Notes: generated by a model from the letters alone, not told the origin. A DNA stretch of 31,796 nucleotides from an uncultured Oxalobacteraceae bacterium (GCA_946478765.1 CAMLDH010000008.1:1-31796); one strand, 5' to 3'; shown: positions 6,502 to 14,955, counted from the stretch's first letter. Numbers and translations are program-made.

Positions 6502-8184
6502 ATGACGCCCGCTATTGGCAACACCGACATCGACAACTACACAACGCTTTACCACCAGTACCGCTGGCATGTGCCGGCCATGTTCAATATTGCCAACGTC
6601 TGTTGTGCCCGCTGGGCCAGCGATAAGTCGCGCATCGCGATGCATTACGAAGACGAAGCCGGCCATACCTCCACCTTGACCTATACTGCGCTGCAGGCCC
6701 AGGCAAACCGCATGTCGAACGTACTGCGCAGCCATGGTGTGCGACGCGGTGAGCGCGTTGCGATCATCCTGCCGCAGCGGCCGGAGATGGCAATTGCACT
6801 GATGGCGTGCTTTCAAATCGGTGCAGTGGCGATGCCGATGTCGATTCTGTTCGGACCGGAGGCGCTCGAATACCGCCTGCAGAACAGCGAAGCAGTCGTG
6901 GCCATAGTCGACCAGGCCGGCATGGACAATCTCAATGCGGTCCGCATCCGCTGCCCATTGCTGGAGCATGTGATCGCGGTCGATTGCAATGGACTGGTTA
7001 CCGTCGACTGGTACGCCGAAATCGCCAAGGCGAGCGGCAGTTTCCAGCCCGTCAAAACGCAGGCGACAGATCCGGCCATCCTGATCTATACCAGCGGCAC
7101 GACCGGTGCGCCCAAGGGCGCATTGCTTCCCCACTCGGCGATCATTGGCAACCTAACCGGCTTTGTCGCATCGCAAAATTGGTTTCCCAAAGAAGGCGAT
7201 GTGTTCTGGTCGCCGGCCGATTGGGCGTGGACCGGCGGCTTGATGGACGCGCTGCTGCCGACGCTTTATTTCGGCAAACCGATCGTCGGTTATCGCGGCC
7301 GGTTCTCGGCCGACACCGCGTTTTATCTCCTTGAAAAATACGATGTGACCAACACCTTCCTGTTTCCCACCGCGCTGAAGATGATGATGAAGGCAGTCCC
7401 GGCGCCACGTGAAAAATACCAGCTGAAACTGCGGGCGATCATGAGTGCCGGCGAAGCGGTGGGCGACGCCGTATTCAACTGGAGCCAGGCTGCGCTCGGC
7501 GTGACGATCAACGAAATGTTCGGCCAGACCGAGATGAACTACATCGTCGGCAACAGCGTGGAACAATGGCCAGCCAAGCCCGGCAGCATGGGCCGCCCCT
7601 ACCCCGGCCATCAGGTCGCCGTCATCCCCCACCGGGGCCATGTCGTCAAACCGGGCGAGGTCGGTGAAGTCGCCCTCAACCGCAACGACATCCACGGCTT
7701 TCCCGATCCGATTTTTTTCCTCGAATACTGGAAAAATGCAGAGGCGACCCACAAGAAATACAGCGGCGACTGGTGCCGCACCGGCGACCTGGCGTTGATG
7801 GATGACGACGGTTATCTGTGGTATCAGGGGCGCGCGGATGACATGTTCAAAGCCGCCGGCTACCGCATCGGGCCATCCGAAATCGAAAACTGCCTGATCA
7901 AGCACCGCGCCGTTGTCAACGCCGCGGTGGTGCCGAAGCCGGATGCCGAGCGCGGCAATATCGTCAAGGCCTTCATCGTGCTAGCGGCCGGCATCAAGCG
8001 CAGCCGCGCCGCTGACGACAAACTCATCGCGGAACTGCAGACGCACGTACGCGGCCAACTGGCGCCGTATGAATATCCGAAGGAGGTCGAATTCGTCGAT
8101 GAACTGCCGATGACCACCACAGGGAAGTTGCAGCGGCGCGTGCTGCGGCTGCTGGAAGAAGAGCGTGCCAGGGATCGACAATGA
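6502..8184 (+). CDS. Acyl-CoA synthetase (AMP-forming, medium-chain/acetyl-like)
   Basis: 560-aa enzyme of the ANL superfamily, expected to activate a carboxylic acid with ATP and CoA through an acyl-adenylate. The adenylation core motifs are present: the P-loop IYTSGTTGAPKG at about residues 195-206, EMFGQTEMN, the hinge region GDWCRTGDLALMDDDGY, and GRADDMFKAAGYRIGPSEIE. The catalytic C-terminal lysine is Lys542 in TTTGKLQRR. Overall it resembles the ACSM/acetyl-CoA-synthetase-like branch rather than long-chain FadD; the exact acid is unknown. A GGAG ribosome site precedes the ATG by about 5 nt. It is the only plus-strand gene in the window and is divergent from the alpha/beta hydrolase. 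Confidence 0.93.
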   Translation: MTPAIGNTDIDNYTTLYHQYRWHVPAMFNIANVCCARWASDKSRIAMHYEDEAGHTSTLTYTALQAQANRMSNVLRSHGVRRGERVAIILPQRPEMAIALMACFQIGAVAMPMSILFGPEALEYRLQNSEAVVAIVDQAGMDNLNAVRIRCPLLEHVIAVDCNGLVTVDWYAEIAKASGSFQPVKTQATDPAILIYTSGTTGAPKGALLPHSAIIGNLTGFVASQNWFPKEGDVFWSPADWAWTGGLMDALLPTLYFGKPIVGYRGRFSADTAFYLLEKYDVTNTFLFPTALKMMMKAVPAPREKYQLKLRAIMSAGEAVGDAVFNWSQAALGVTINEMFGQTEMNYIVGNSVEQWPAKPGSMGRPYPGHQVAVIPHRGHVVKPGEVGEVALNRNDIHGFPDPIFFLEYWKNAEATHKKYSGDWCRTGDLALMDDDGYLWYQGRADDMFKAAGYRIGPSEIENCLIKHRAVVNAAVVPKPDAERGNIVKAFIVLAAGIKRSRAADDKLIAELQTHVRGQLAPYEYPKEVEFVDELPMTTTGKLQRRVLRLLEEERARDRQ

Positions 8185-8382
8185 CATCTTGTTCCATAGC
8201 CTTGTGCCCCTCAGCCAAAGAGCTTGGCCAGGTTGAATGAGGAACGCACCCCGAGTTGCTGCGAATTTTTCTCAAGCCAGGCTTCGGCCCGGCTTCTGAT
8301 GCGCCCGAAGCGGCCCGCGGCACCCGTACACTGATACGAAACCGCTCTAATAATGCCTGACGCGTGAATCCAACATTTTTTC
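8185..8382. other. Convergent intergenic gap, possible gene remnant
   Basis: 198 bp between the convergent acyl-CoA synthetase and PLP-enzyme genes. An inverted repeat ATGCCTGA…TCAGGCAT (8353-8360 / 8383-8390) overlaps the PLP-enzyme stop codon but lacks a U-tract. On the minus strand a frame ending at 8211 reads like a protein C-terminus (…WLEKNSQQLGVRSSFNLAKLFG) without a start of its own; I do not recognise it. Confidence 0.3.
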
Positions 8383-9624
8383 TCAGGCATCCAATGCCTG
8401 CCGGAAGTCATCGATTAAATCCTCTGTATCCTCGATACCGATCGACACGCGGATAAGAGACTCGGCAATTCCCATGCTGGCGCGCCGTTCTGCGCCCATT
8501 TCATAAAAAATCGTATGCGCAACCGGGATGACCAGCGTGCGGGTGTCACCCAGATTGCTGGCCGGGACACCCAGCTTCAGCCGATTCAGGTAATCGAAAC
8601 AATCGATGCCGTCTTTCAGTTCAAAACTGAGCAGACTACCGTACGCGCGAAACAGCTCGGTCGCAATTGCATGCTGTGGATGCGATGGCAAGCCAGGGTA
8701 ATGCACTGCCGCCACACGATCGTCGGCTTCCAGCATGCGCGCCACCGCCACCGCATTCGCGCATTCGCGCTCCAGGCGCAGCGCCATGGTTTCAGAGCCT
8801 ACTGCAATATGATGCGCGGCCTCCGGCCCCAGCGATCCGCCGAAATCGCGCAATGCCTTGGCACGGATTTGCGCCATGCCCCACTGCACGGGCGCAAATC
8901 GTTTATAGGCGTCAAAAATATGGGGAAAGCACGTCCAATCGTAGAGACCGGTATCGGTCAGACTGCCGCCCAGCGCATGCCCATGGCCTCCGATCGATTT
9001 GGTCAATGCATTGACGATCAGGCTCGCACCCACTGCCTTCGGCCGGAACAGATAGGGCGATGTCATCGTATTGTCGACGATATAGAGGATCCCGCGCTCG
9101 CGGCACAACTGCCCGATGCGCTGCAGATCAGCGATTTGCGTGCGCGGATTGGCGATGGTTTCGACGAATACGATGCGTGTGGCAGGCGTCAACGCCGCTT
9201 CCACATTGGCTGCCGCAGTCGCATCGACGAGCGACACATCGATGCCCTGCCCATTCACGGTCTGCCACAAGCTGTTGGTGTTCCCAAACAGGAAAGCGGA
9301 CGACACCACATGATCGCCTTCGCGCAACAGCGCCTGCACCACCGCAGCAATCGCCGCCATGCCGGTGGCAAAACAGATCGACGCAACACCGTCCTCCATC
9401 TTCGTGATCTTGTCCTCCAGCGCGGAAACCGTCGGATTTCCCTGCCGTCCATAGCGGTAACCCGGCTGCCTGCCCTGGAACACCGCAGCCAGTTCACGCG
9501 CATCCTTGTAGCCGAAGGTTACCGACGTATGGATCGGCTTGTGCAGCGATCCATGCTCGATCGATTTTTGGCGATCGCTATGCAGGATCGTCGTGGTGAA
9601 ACCGTATTTCTTAGTGTCGTTCAT
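8383..9624 (-). CDS. Cys/Met-metabolism PLP enzyme (cystathionine gamma-synthase / O-succinylhomoserine sulfhydrylase family)
   Basis: 413-aa PLP-dependent enzyme of the trans-sulfuration family, fold type I. The cofactor lysine is Lys209 in NALTKSIGGHGHALGG; RYGRQGNPT (about residues 57-65) is the phosphate-contact region and the SALED motif follows it. The residue usually Tyr in CGS/CBL/MGL enzymes (LYG) is Phe here (AFLFGNTN), which also occurs in MetZ-type sulfhydrylases as I recall. It sits near the position where metZ follows purF in pseudomonads and many betaproteobacteria, which favours a role in homocysteine/methionine synthesis. Its sequence, however, differs from the standard MetZ I remember, and methionine gamma-lyase-like activity is possible. 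There is no Shine-Dalgarno; the ATG follows a U-rich leader containing a stem-loop. Confidence 0.82.
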   Translation of the reverse strand: MNDTKKYGFTTTILHSDRQKSIEHGSLHKPIHTSVTFGYKDARELAAVFQGRQPGYRYGRQGNPTVSALEDKITKMEDGVASICFATGMAAIAAVVQALLREGDHVVSSAFLFGNTNSLWQTVNGQGIDVSLVDATAAANVEAALTPATRIVFVETIANPRTQIADLQRIGQLCRERGILYIVDNTMTSPYLFRPKAVGASLIVNALTKSIGGHGHALGGSLTDTGLYDWTCFPHIFDAYKRFAPVQWGMAQIRAKALRDFGGSLGPEAAHHIAVGSETMALRLERECANAVAVARMLEADDRVAAVHYPGLPSHPQHAIATELFRAYGSLLSFELKDGIDCFDYLNRLKLGVPASNLGDTRTLVIPVAHTIFYEMGAERRASMGIAESLIRVSIGIEDTEDLIDDFRQALDA

Positions 9625-9646
9625 AATAAAAAAAACGTTCAGCTTG

Positions 9647-9687
9647 CGCTAAAACGGGTCAATGAAAAATTCACACCCCTTTTAGCG
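9647..9687 (-). promoter_or_regulatory. Leader stem-loop before the PLP enzyme
   Basis: CGCTAAAACGGGT (9647-9659) pairs with ACCCCTTTTAGCG (9675-9687), a 13-position stem with one mismatch and a 15-nt loop, starting about 22 nt before the ATG at 9624. It could be an operator or an RNA leader structure. It matches no riboswitch class I know. Confidence 0.4.
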
Positions 9688-9739
9688 GCATTTGTTTTAG
9701 GAACCAGACCTTATCCCATCTTTAAAAAAACCACCAACG

Positions 9740-9760
9740 CAAAATCCTGCATCAGGATTT
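9740..9760 (-). terminator. Weak intrinsic terminator candidate
   Basis: AAATCCTG and CAGGATTT (9742-9749 / 9753-9760) form an 8-bp stem with a 3-nt loop over the stop codon of the NAD(P)-fold gene, followed on the minus strand by TTTTG and, 10 nt on, by seven T residues. The stem is AT-rich, so any termination would be partial. Confidence 0.35.
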
Positions 9761-10468
9761 CAAAAGCTGGTGCAGTCGATCCGTTTCAATGACATGCAAT
9801 CCATTCTTGCTTTCAATCATCACCTGCACTACCGCACGCGCGGTATTTTCCAGCGACAGCGGTGTGTGTTTCAACCCCATCATCAATCCGCGCGTCGTGT
9901 CGACGATCATTGCCATGATACGTCGTGCAAAATTGCTCTGGCGTTGACGTATCTCATGATCGGAAGGCCTTACCAGGAGCAGCGATTCAAAACCGAGCTG
10001 ATGCAAATCCGCCTCCATCAAATTCGCCAATTGTGCATAGACTGCGGCAGGTTGTGACAATACATTGATCGGCGTCACCAGCATGAAACGCGACACACCC
10101 AAGGATTTGGCGCGCTGTGCCACAGACAAGACTTGATCCGGCGTCAACGATGCAAAAATTTCGGTGCGTTTGCGTCCATGCGGCATTGCATGCGTACCCG
10201 CATCGGCCACCACCGCGATGACATGATCGATGCGGTGGCGCCATTGGTCGAAGCTCAGTGCAGTCAGTTTGGCTTCGGTCGAACGCATCTCGTCGGATGC
10301 CAGCACAAAGATGCGCTGATACTCCTGCGCTCCCAACACGCGTGTCAGAATGCGCTCGCCGAGCCGGCCGGCGGCACCGGCGAGCAGCACAGTTTTTTGA
10401 TTATTTGGGCGTGGGGCTTGATAGCGCGCCCCAGCCAATGCATCCGCAACCGTGGGCGCGGGTTTCAT
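9752..10468 (-). CDS. NAD(P)-binding Rossmann-fold protein (atypical SDR/TIP30-like)
   Basis: 238-aa protein with an N-terminal dinucleotide-binding motif GAAGRLG at residues 31-37 and the later RFMLVTPINVL and LLLVRPSD strands typical of atypical short-chain dehydrogenases of the NmrA/TIP30 kind. The catalytic YxxxK is not intact: at the equivalent place the sequence reads VYAQLANLMEADL, with no lysine four residues after the tyrosine. It may therefore bind a dinucleotide without classical SDR catalysis. It starts 37 bp after purF and ends before the PLP enzyme, so it interrupts the common purF-metZ pair. A short GAAGAG lies directly before the ATG. I cannot assign a function. Confidence 0.7.
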   Translation of the reverse strand: MKPAPTVADALAGARYQAPRPNNQKTVLLAGAAGRLGERILTRVLGAQEYQRIFVLASDEMRSTEAKLTALSFDQWRHRIDHVIAVVADAGTHAMPHGRKRTEIFASLTPDQVLSVAQRAKSLGVSRFMLVTPINVLSQPAAVYAQLANLMEADLHQLGFESLLLVRPSDHEIRQRQSNFARRIMAMIVDTTRGLMMGLKHTPLSLENTARAVVQVMIESKNGLHVIETDRLHQLLKS

Positions 10469-10505
10469 CTCTTCAGCCTATTGGCAACGAACCTGTCGCG
10501 AGCGC

Positions 10506-12023
10506 TTACTCGACCTGCGCCAAATTCAGGTTCAACTGCGATCGCACTGCATCGTCGTTTTCGGGCTTGGGATTATTACGGACAAACTCGATCCGATCCA
10601 GATAGTCGCGCGAGATATCGCCGGTAACATAAACGCCGTCGAAGCAGGATGCCTCGAGCTTTTTCAGCAGCGGATTCACATCGGAAATCGATTGCTTGAG
10701 CGCATCGATATCTTGATACACCAATGCATCGGCAGTGATTTCGCGGCACACTTCTTCATCGGTACGCCCATGCGCAATCAACTCGTTACGGGTCGGCATG
10801 TCGATGCCGTACACATTCGGATATTTGACTGGTGGCGCAGCCGACGCGAAGATCACGCGCTTGGCGCCCGAGTCGCGCGCCATCTGCACGATTTCACGAC
10901 TGGTGGTGCCGCGCACGATCGAGTCATCCACCAGCAACACGGTCTTGCCCTTGAATTCAGACCCGATTGCATTCAATTTTTGACGCACCGATTTCTTGCG
11001 GATCGCCTGGCCCGGCATCAGGAAGGTGCGGCCGATATAGCGGTTCTTGATGAAGCCTTCGCGATAATCGAGGTTGAGCTTCAACGCCAATTCCATCGCG
11101 GACGGACGCGATGAATCCGGAATCGGCATCACGACATCGATATCGCCGGCGGAAAATTCGCGCTTGATTTTGTCCGCCAGGTACTCGCCCATTTTCAAAC
11201 GTGTCGCATAGACCGACGCGCCATCGATGATCGAATCCGGACGGGCCAGATAAACGAATTCGAATGCACAGGGATTGAGCGTCGGATTCTCTGCGCACTG
11301 CTGGTTGTACAGTTTGCCCTCGAGGTCGATGAAAATCGCCTCGCCCGGCATCACATCGCGCAAAAAGTGGAAGCCTAGGCCTTCGAGCGCAACCGATTCG
11401 CTGGCCACCACATATTCCTGCCCTTTGTCGGTGTCGTTAAAACCGATGCATAAAGGTCGAATACCGAATGGATCGCGGAACGCGAGCAAGCCATAGCCTG
11501 CGATTTGCGCCACAACGGCATACGAACCGCGAACCCGCTTGTGCAATGCCGCGACCGCCTTGAACAAGGCCGACGGGTCGAGCGAATAGCCGGTGGTGGA
11601 TCCCTGGATCTCATGCGCCAGCACATTCAACAACACCTCCGAATCGGAATCGGTATTGATATGACGACGATCGTTCTTGAACATCTCGACCTTGAGCTGT
11701 TCCCAGTTGGTCAGGTTGCCGTTGTGCGCGAGTGCGATGCCGAACGGTGCATTCACGTAAAACGGTTGCGCTTCTTCCGCGCTGGCCGAACCGGCGGTTG
11801 GATAGCGGACTTGGCCGATGCCGGCATTGCCGGGCAGGGAACGCATATTGCGCGTGCGGAATACATCGCGCACAAGGCCGTTGGCCTTGTGCATGCAAAA
11901 CGTATTGCCGGAATTGGTTGCAATACCCGCCGCATCCTGACCCCGGTGCTGCAGCAGCAGCAACGCGTCATAAATCAGCTGATTAACGGGACTATGAGAA
12001 ACGACGCCGACTATGCCACACAT
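10506..12023 (-). CDS. purF: Amidophosphoribosyltransferase
   Basis: 505 aa, the length of the E. coli enzyme. It catalyses the first committed step of purine synthesis: PRPP plus glutamine gives 5-phosphoribosylamine. The N-terminal class II glutamine amidotransferase domain begins MCGIVGVVSH with the Ntn nucleophile Cys2 exposed after Met removal, and continues with QHRGQDAAGI and HNGNLTN. The C-terminal phosphoribosyltransferase domain has the PRPP loop TVLLVDDSIVRGTT at 361-374. A good Shine-Dalgarno (AGGAG) sits about 6 nt before the ATG. It follows cvpA after a 136-bp gap with two palindromic repeats, the usual cvpA-purF order. Confidence 0.98.
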   Translation of the reverse strand: MCGIVGVVSHSPVNQLIYDALLLLQHRGQDAAGIATNSGNTFCMHKANGLVRDVFRTRNMRSLPGNAGIGQVRYPTAGSASAEEAQPFYVNAPFGIALAHNGNLTNWEQLKVEMFKNDRRHINTDSDSEVLLNVLAHEIQGSTTGYSLDPSALFKAVAALHKRVRGSYAVVAQIAGYGLLAFRDPFGIRPLCIGFNDTDKGQEYVVASESVALEGLGFHFLRDVMPGEAIFIDLEGKLYNQQCAENPTLNPCAFEFVYLARPDSIIDGASVYATRLKMGEYLADKIKREFSAGDIDVVMPIPDSSRPSAMELALKLNLDYREGFIKNRYIGRTFLMPGQAIRKKSVRQKLNAIGSEFKGKTVLLVDDSIVRGTTSREIVQMARDSGAKRVIFASAAPPVKYPNVYGIDMPTRNELIAHGRTDEEVCREITADALVYQDIDALKQSISDVNPLLKKLEASCFDGVYVTGDISRDYLDRIEFVRNNPKPENDDAVRSQLNLNLAQVE

Positions 12024-12050
12024 GGGGGACTCCTCAACAAAACACTAAAC

Positions 12051-12107
12051 GGTTGGGGACAGAGAGGGGGATACCTAGCCTAACTCGCCGCCCCTCTGTC
12101 CCGCAAT
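12051..12107. repeat. REP-like palindromic element, copy 1
   Basis: Arms GGGACAGAG (12056-12064) and CTCTGTCCC (12094-12102) enclose a 29-nt GC-rich centre; outer flanks are GTTG and GCAAT. It lies between cvpA and purF. Copy 2 follows 14 bp later and copy 3 is in the trpA-accD gap. Confidence 0.65.
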
Positions 12108-12116
12108 TTCTATATG

Positions 12117-12156
12117 TTGGTGACAGAGTGCCGCTGCGCTTGACTCTGTCCCACAA
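12117..12156. repeat. REP-like palindromic element, copy 2
   Basis: Arms GACAGAGT (12122-12129) and ACTCTGTC (12143-12150) are perfect; the outer flanks GTTGG and CCCACAAT match copy 1 (GTTGG, CCCGCAAT). The centre differs from copy 1, so only the ends are conserved, as in a short palindromic repeat family. Confidence 0.65.
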
Positions 12157-12159
12157 TAA

Positions 12160-12648
12160 TTAAAACTTTACATGCCGTGCAAATTCACCGGGCAGAAACG
12201 GCTTGACGGTACGTGCTGCAGTTTCCGCCAGCGGGCTCAACAATGCGCCCTTCCAGAACGCCTGCTGCGGAATCGCCGTCATGCCGCATAACAGTACCGC
12301 AGCCAGCACGATCACCAAACCACGGCCCAGCCCAAACAAGCCACCCAAACCGCGATCCGCCACCGTCAATCCGCTCGCCTTGACGACCGCATCGATTGCC
12401 ATCGTCAACAGCGCCATCAATAATCTTACGCCGATAAAGAGCGCAATGAATGCCACGATCAACCGGGTGGCGTTACCCGGTATCGCATCCGGCAATAAAT
12501 TCGCCAGACTTTCGCCATAGGCGTTCGCGACCACAAACGACACGATCCAGCCAAGCAGCGACAATATTTCTTTCACCAGTCCGCGCAAGGTGCTGACGAC
12601 AACCGAGCAAATCAGCACGAACAAGACCAGGTAATCAAAAATTGTCAC
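12160..12648 (-). CDS. cvpA: CvpA family inner-membrane protein
   Basis: 162-aa membrane protein of the CvpA family, named for colicin V production in E. coli and commonly upstream of purF. Four hydrophobic segments are visible: about residues 5-22, 26-43, 62-82 and 100-122. The conserved motif RGLVKEILSLLGW follows the first helix. The frame is open to a TTG at 12675, but the GTG at 12646-12648 gives the family-typical start (V/M)TIFDYLVLFV and avoids overlap with the dedD stop; I prefer that start. The ribosome site is weak (AGGCG about 9 nt upstream). The precise biochemical role is unknown. Confidence 0.9.
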   Translation of the reverse strand: MTIFDYLVLFVLICSVVVSTLRGLVKEILSLLGWIVSFVVANAYGESLANLLPDAIPGNATRLIVAFIALFIGVRLLMALLTMAIDAVVKASGLTVADRGLGGLFGLGRGLVIVLAAVLLCGMTAIPQQAFWKGALLSPLAETAARTVKPFLPGEFARHVKF

Positions 12649-12664
12649 GTTGGCGCGCCTGACT

Positions 12665-13585
12665 TCAATTGCCAAGCGGGATCAGAGTGCCGTTTAAACC
12701 CAATTTATTCAACTTGACGCGCATCTTGTCCGCCTCTTCCTTGCTCGAAAACGGGCCCACGCGGATGCGCGTACGATCGCCCGATTCGGTCGCGACTTTT
12801 TGCGTATACGACGGAATTCCCACGCTCTTCAGCATGGTCTGCAATTCATTTATTTTTTCCTTGGTCGCAAGCGCGGCTACCTGCACCACAAGCTTCCCGG
12901 CTTTTTTATCCGATGGCGCCTTGGTATCGGCTTTGCCTTCCAGGATTGCCTTGGCGCGCGCTGCATCTTCTGCCTTGTCAATCGATGGCATCGCTTTGGA
13001 CTCGGTCTTGACTGCTTGTTCTGGCTTCGCCTCTGGTTTGCCATCGACCTTGACCATTGACTGCACATTCGCGGAGGGCTTGTCGCTACCGGCAGGTTTT
13101 GCCGTGTCGGATGATGTGCGATCATCCTTGGCTTTTTCATTCGTGGCGATGTGTGCAACGGCAGCACCGGACACCGCTGGCGGAGAGACTTCTACCACTT
13201 CCTCTCTCTGCTCGAGTGAGGCTGACGCCGACACTTTCGACTGCAAAGGCGCTGCAGATGGCTGGCTGCGTGGCGCGACAGGCTTGTCCTTGGATGGAAT
13301 TTGAATCGCGATATCATCCGCCAATGGCTTCGGTTCGGAATCGAGAATCATCGGCAATCCGATAACGACTGCCAGCACCAGCGCCAATGCACCGACCAGA
13401 CGGCGGCGTGCGCGTTTCTTTTCGGGCAATACGGGATCGACCGGCGCGGCGGATTGATTGCCCTGCTTGCGCTTGCCGCGACCGCGTACGGCCTTTGACT
13501 CTTCCTCGGCGTGCGAATAAAATTCACTGTCACCGGAAGCAGATTCTTCTTGCTTGTTTTTACGAAGGAACGAGAACAAGCCCAT
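12665..13585 (-). CDS. dedD: SPOR-domain protein (DedD-like)
   Basis: 306-aa bitopic inner-membrane protein. A basic, hydrophilic N-terminus (about 1-61) is followed by one membrane helix (about 62-80), a long low-complexity Ala/Lys/Pro/Ser linker (about 85-228) and a C-terminal SPOR domain (229-306: KLVVQVAALATKEK…TRIRVGPFSSKEEADKM). SPOR domains bind denuded peptidoglycan glycan strands at the division septum, so a cell-division role like E. coli DedD is expected. Gene order folC–dedD–cvpA–purF is conserved in beta- and gammaproteobacteria. No clear Shine-Dalgarno; the gene begins 20 bp after the folC stop. Confidence 0.88.
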   Translation of the reverse strand: MGLFSFLRKNKQEESASGDSEFYSHAEEESKAVRGRGKRKQGNQSAAPVDPVLPEKKRARRRLVGALALVLAVVIGLPMILDSEPKPLADDIAIQIPSKDKPVAPRSQPSAAPLQSKVSASASLEQREEVVEVSPPAVSGAAVAHIATNEKAKDDRTSSDTAKPAGSDKPSANVQSMVKVDGKPEAKPEQAVKTESKAMPSIDKAEDAARAKAILEGKADTKAPSDKKAGKLVVQVAALATKEKINELQTMLKSVGIPSYTQKVATESGDRTRIRVGPFSSKEEADKMRVKLNKLGLNGTLIPLGN

Positions 13586-13605
13586 GCGATAAATGATGAA
13601 ATTCG

Positions 13606-14907
13606 TCAGTGAGTTCCGGCGTTCCGAGTAGCCATCACACCTGCAACGGTCAGGAACGATCCGAAAACCGCAATTCTATCATTCTCGGTCGCTCGGCTCA
13701 TGGCATTTGCGAAAGCGTCCGCCGGCGAACAGAAGGTTTGGATAGTCGATTCCGCTCCCGCTTCATCGTTCGGCGCCACGCCCGCATCCAGTAATGTTTG
13801 TTTGAGCTGTTCGGCGGAAGCCGCGCGTGGCAAAGGCAAATCGGTGAGGCACCAATGATCGACGCGATCCATTAACTGTTCGACAACACCACTAATGTCT
13901 TTATCATGCATGGCGCCGAACACCGCATAGGTGTAGCGATGAAATCCCATATTGTCGAGATTCTGCGCCAGCGTTGCCGCTGCGTGCGGATTGTGCGCGA
14001 CATCCAGAATGACGGTCGGTCGGCCGGGAAGTACCTGGAAGCGTCCAGGCAGATCAACCATCGCCAGGCCATTGCGCACTTCCTGCGCACCCACCGGCAA
14101 GCGGTCGCGCAAATTTTCCAGTGCCGCCAATACTGCGGCGGCATTCAATAACTGGTTTGCACCGCGCAGACTCGGGTATCCGAGGGAATTGCGGCGCTGA
14201 CTGCGGCCACCGTAGTTCCACTGTTGTTTATCACCGGAATAATTGAAATCACGGCTCAACAGCCACAAGTCGGCGCCGATCGCTTCCGCATGGGCAATCA
14301 AGGATGTCGGTGGTACCGGATCGCTGCAAATGGCTGTTTTGCCGGCGCGGAAAATGCCGGCTTTTTCAAAGCCGATTTCCTCGCGCGTATTGCCGAGGTA
14401 TTCGGTGTGATCGATATCCACGCTAGTGACAATAGCAACATCGGCGTCGATCACGTTGACCGCATCCAACCGTCCGCCCAAGCCGACTTCAAGAATGACC
14501 GCATCCAGGTTGGCTTCGGCAAACAGTTGCAGGATCGCCAGCGTCGTGAATTCGAAATACGTCAGCGACACATCGCCGCGCGCTTCCTCGACTTGTGCAA
14601 AATTTGCCACCAGCGCGGCATCCGCAACCGGTTCGCCGCTGACACGCGCCCGCTCGTTGAAATGCATCAGATGCGGCGACGTATACAGCCCGACGCGATA
14701 ACCGGCCTGCAACAAGATCGATTCCAGCATTGCACAGGTCGAACCCTTGCCATTGGTGCCGCCGACAATGATCACCGGACAATCGAAATGGATATCAAGG
14801 CGGTCCTTGACTTGCGACACGCGCTCCAGCCCCATATCAATGGCTTTCGGATGCAAGGCTTCAAGGGTGGAGAGCCAATCGGCTAAGGTGGTCGGTTGAT
14901 TGTGCAT
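13606..14907 (-). CDS. folC: Dihydrofolate synthase / folylpolyglutamate synthase
   Basis: 433-aa Mur-ligase-family cytoplasmic enzyme that adds glutamate to dihydropteroate and to tetrahydrofolates. The ATP P-loop is VGGTNGKGST at residues 48-57. EVGLGGRLDAVN and the DIDHTEYLG magnesium-site segment are characteristic FolC signatures, and the C-terminal domain contains VILDVAHNPHAA. ATG start without an obvious Shine-Dalgarno. A strong terminator behind accD lies about 50 bp upstream, so folC-dedD-cvpA-purF probably has its own promoter in that short gap. Confidence 0.97.
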   Translation of the reverse strand: MHNQPTTLADWLSTLEALHPKAIDMGLERVSQVKDRLDIHFDCPVIIVGGTNGKGSTCAMLESILLQAGYRVGLYTSPHLMHFNERARVSGEPVADAALVANFAQVEEARGDVSLTYFEFTTLAILQLFAEANLDAVILEVGLGGRLDAVNVIDADVAIVTSVDIDHTEYLGNTREEIGFEKAGIFRAGKTAICSDPVPPTSLIAHAEAIGADLWLLSRDFNYSGDKQQWNYGGRSQRRNSLGYPSLRGANQLLNAAAVLAALENLRDRLPVGAQEVRNGLAMVDLPGRFQVLPGRPTVILDVAHNPHAAATLAQNLDNMGFHRYTYAVFGAMHDKDISGVVEQLMDRVDHWCLTDLPLPRAASAEQLKQTLLDAGVAPNDEAGAESTIQTFCSPADAFANAMSRATENDRIAVFGSFLTVAGVMATRNAGTH

Positions 14908-14955
14908 TGCGTGAAAAAGAGCGGTTACAGGAAATATGTGGCGGCGATACTGAAA

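Noticed and set aside
8515..9792. 425-codon plus-strand frame opposite the PLP enzyme
   Set aside because: The translation is rich in His/Arg/Gln with no domain pattern, as expected for an antisense shadow.
12051..12156. CRISPR-like array
   Set aside because: Only two palindromic units with no regular spacers; they fit a REP-like repeat better.
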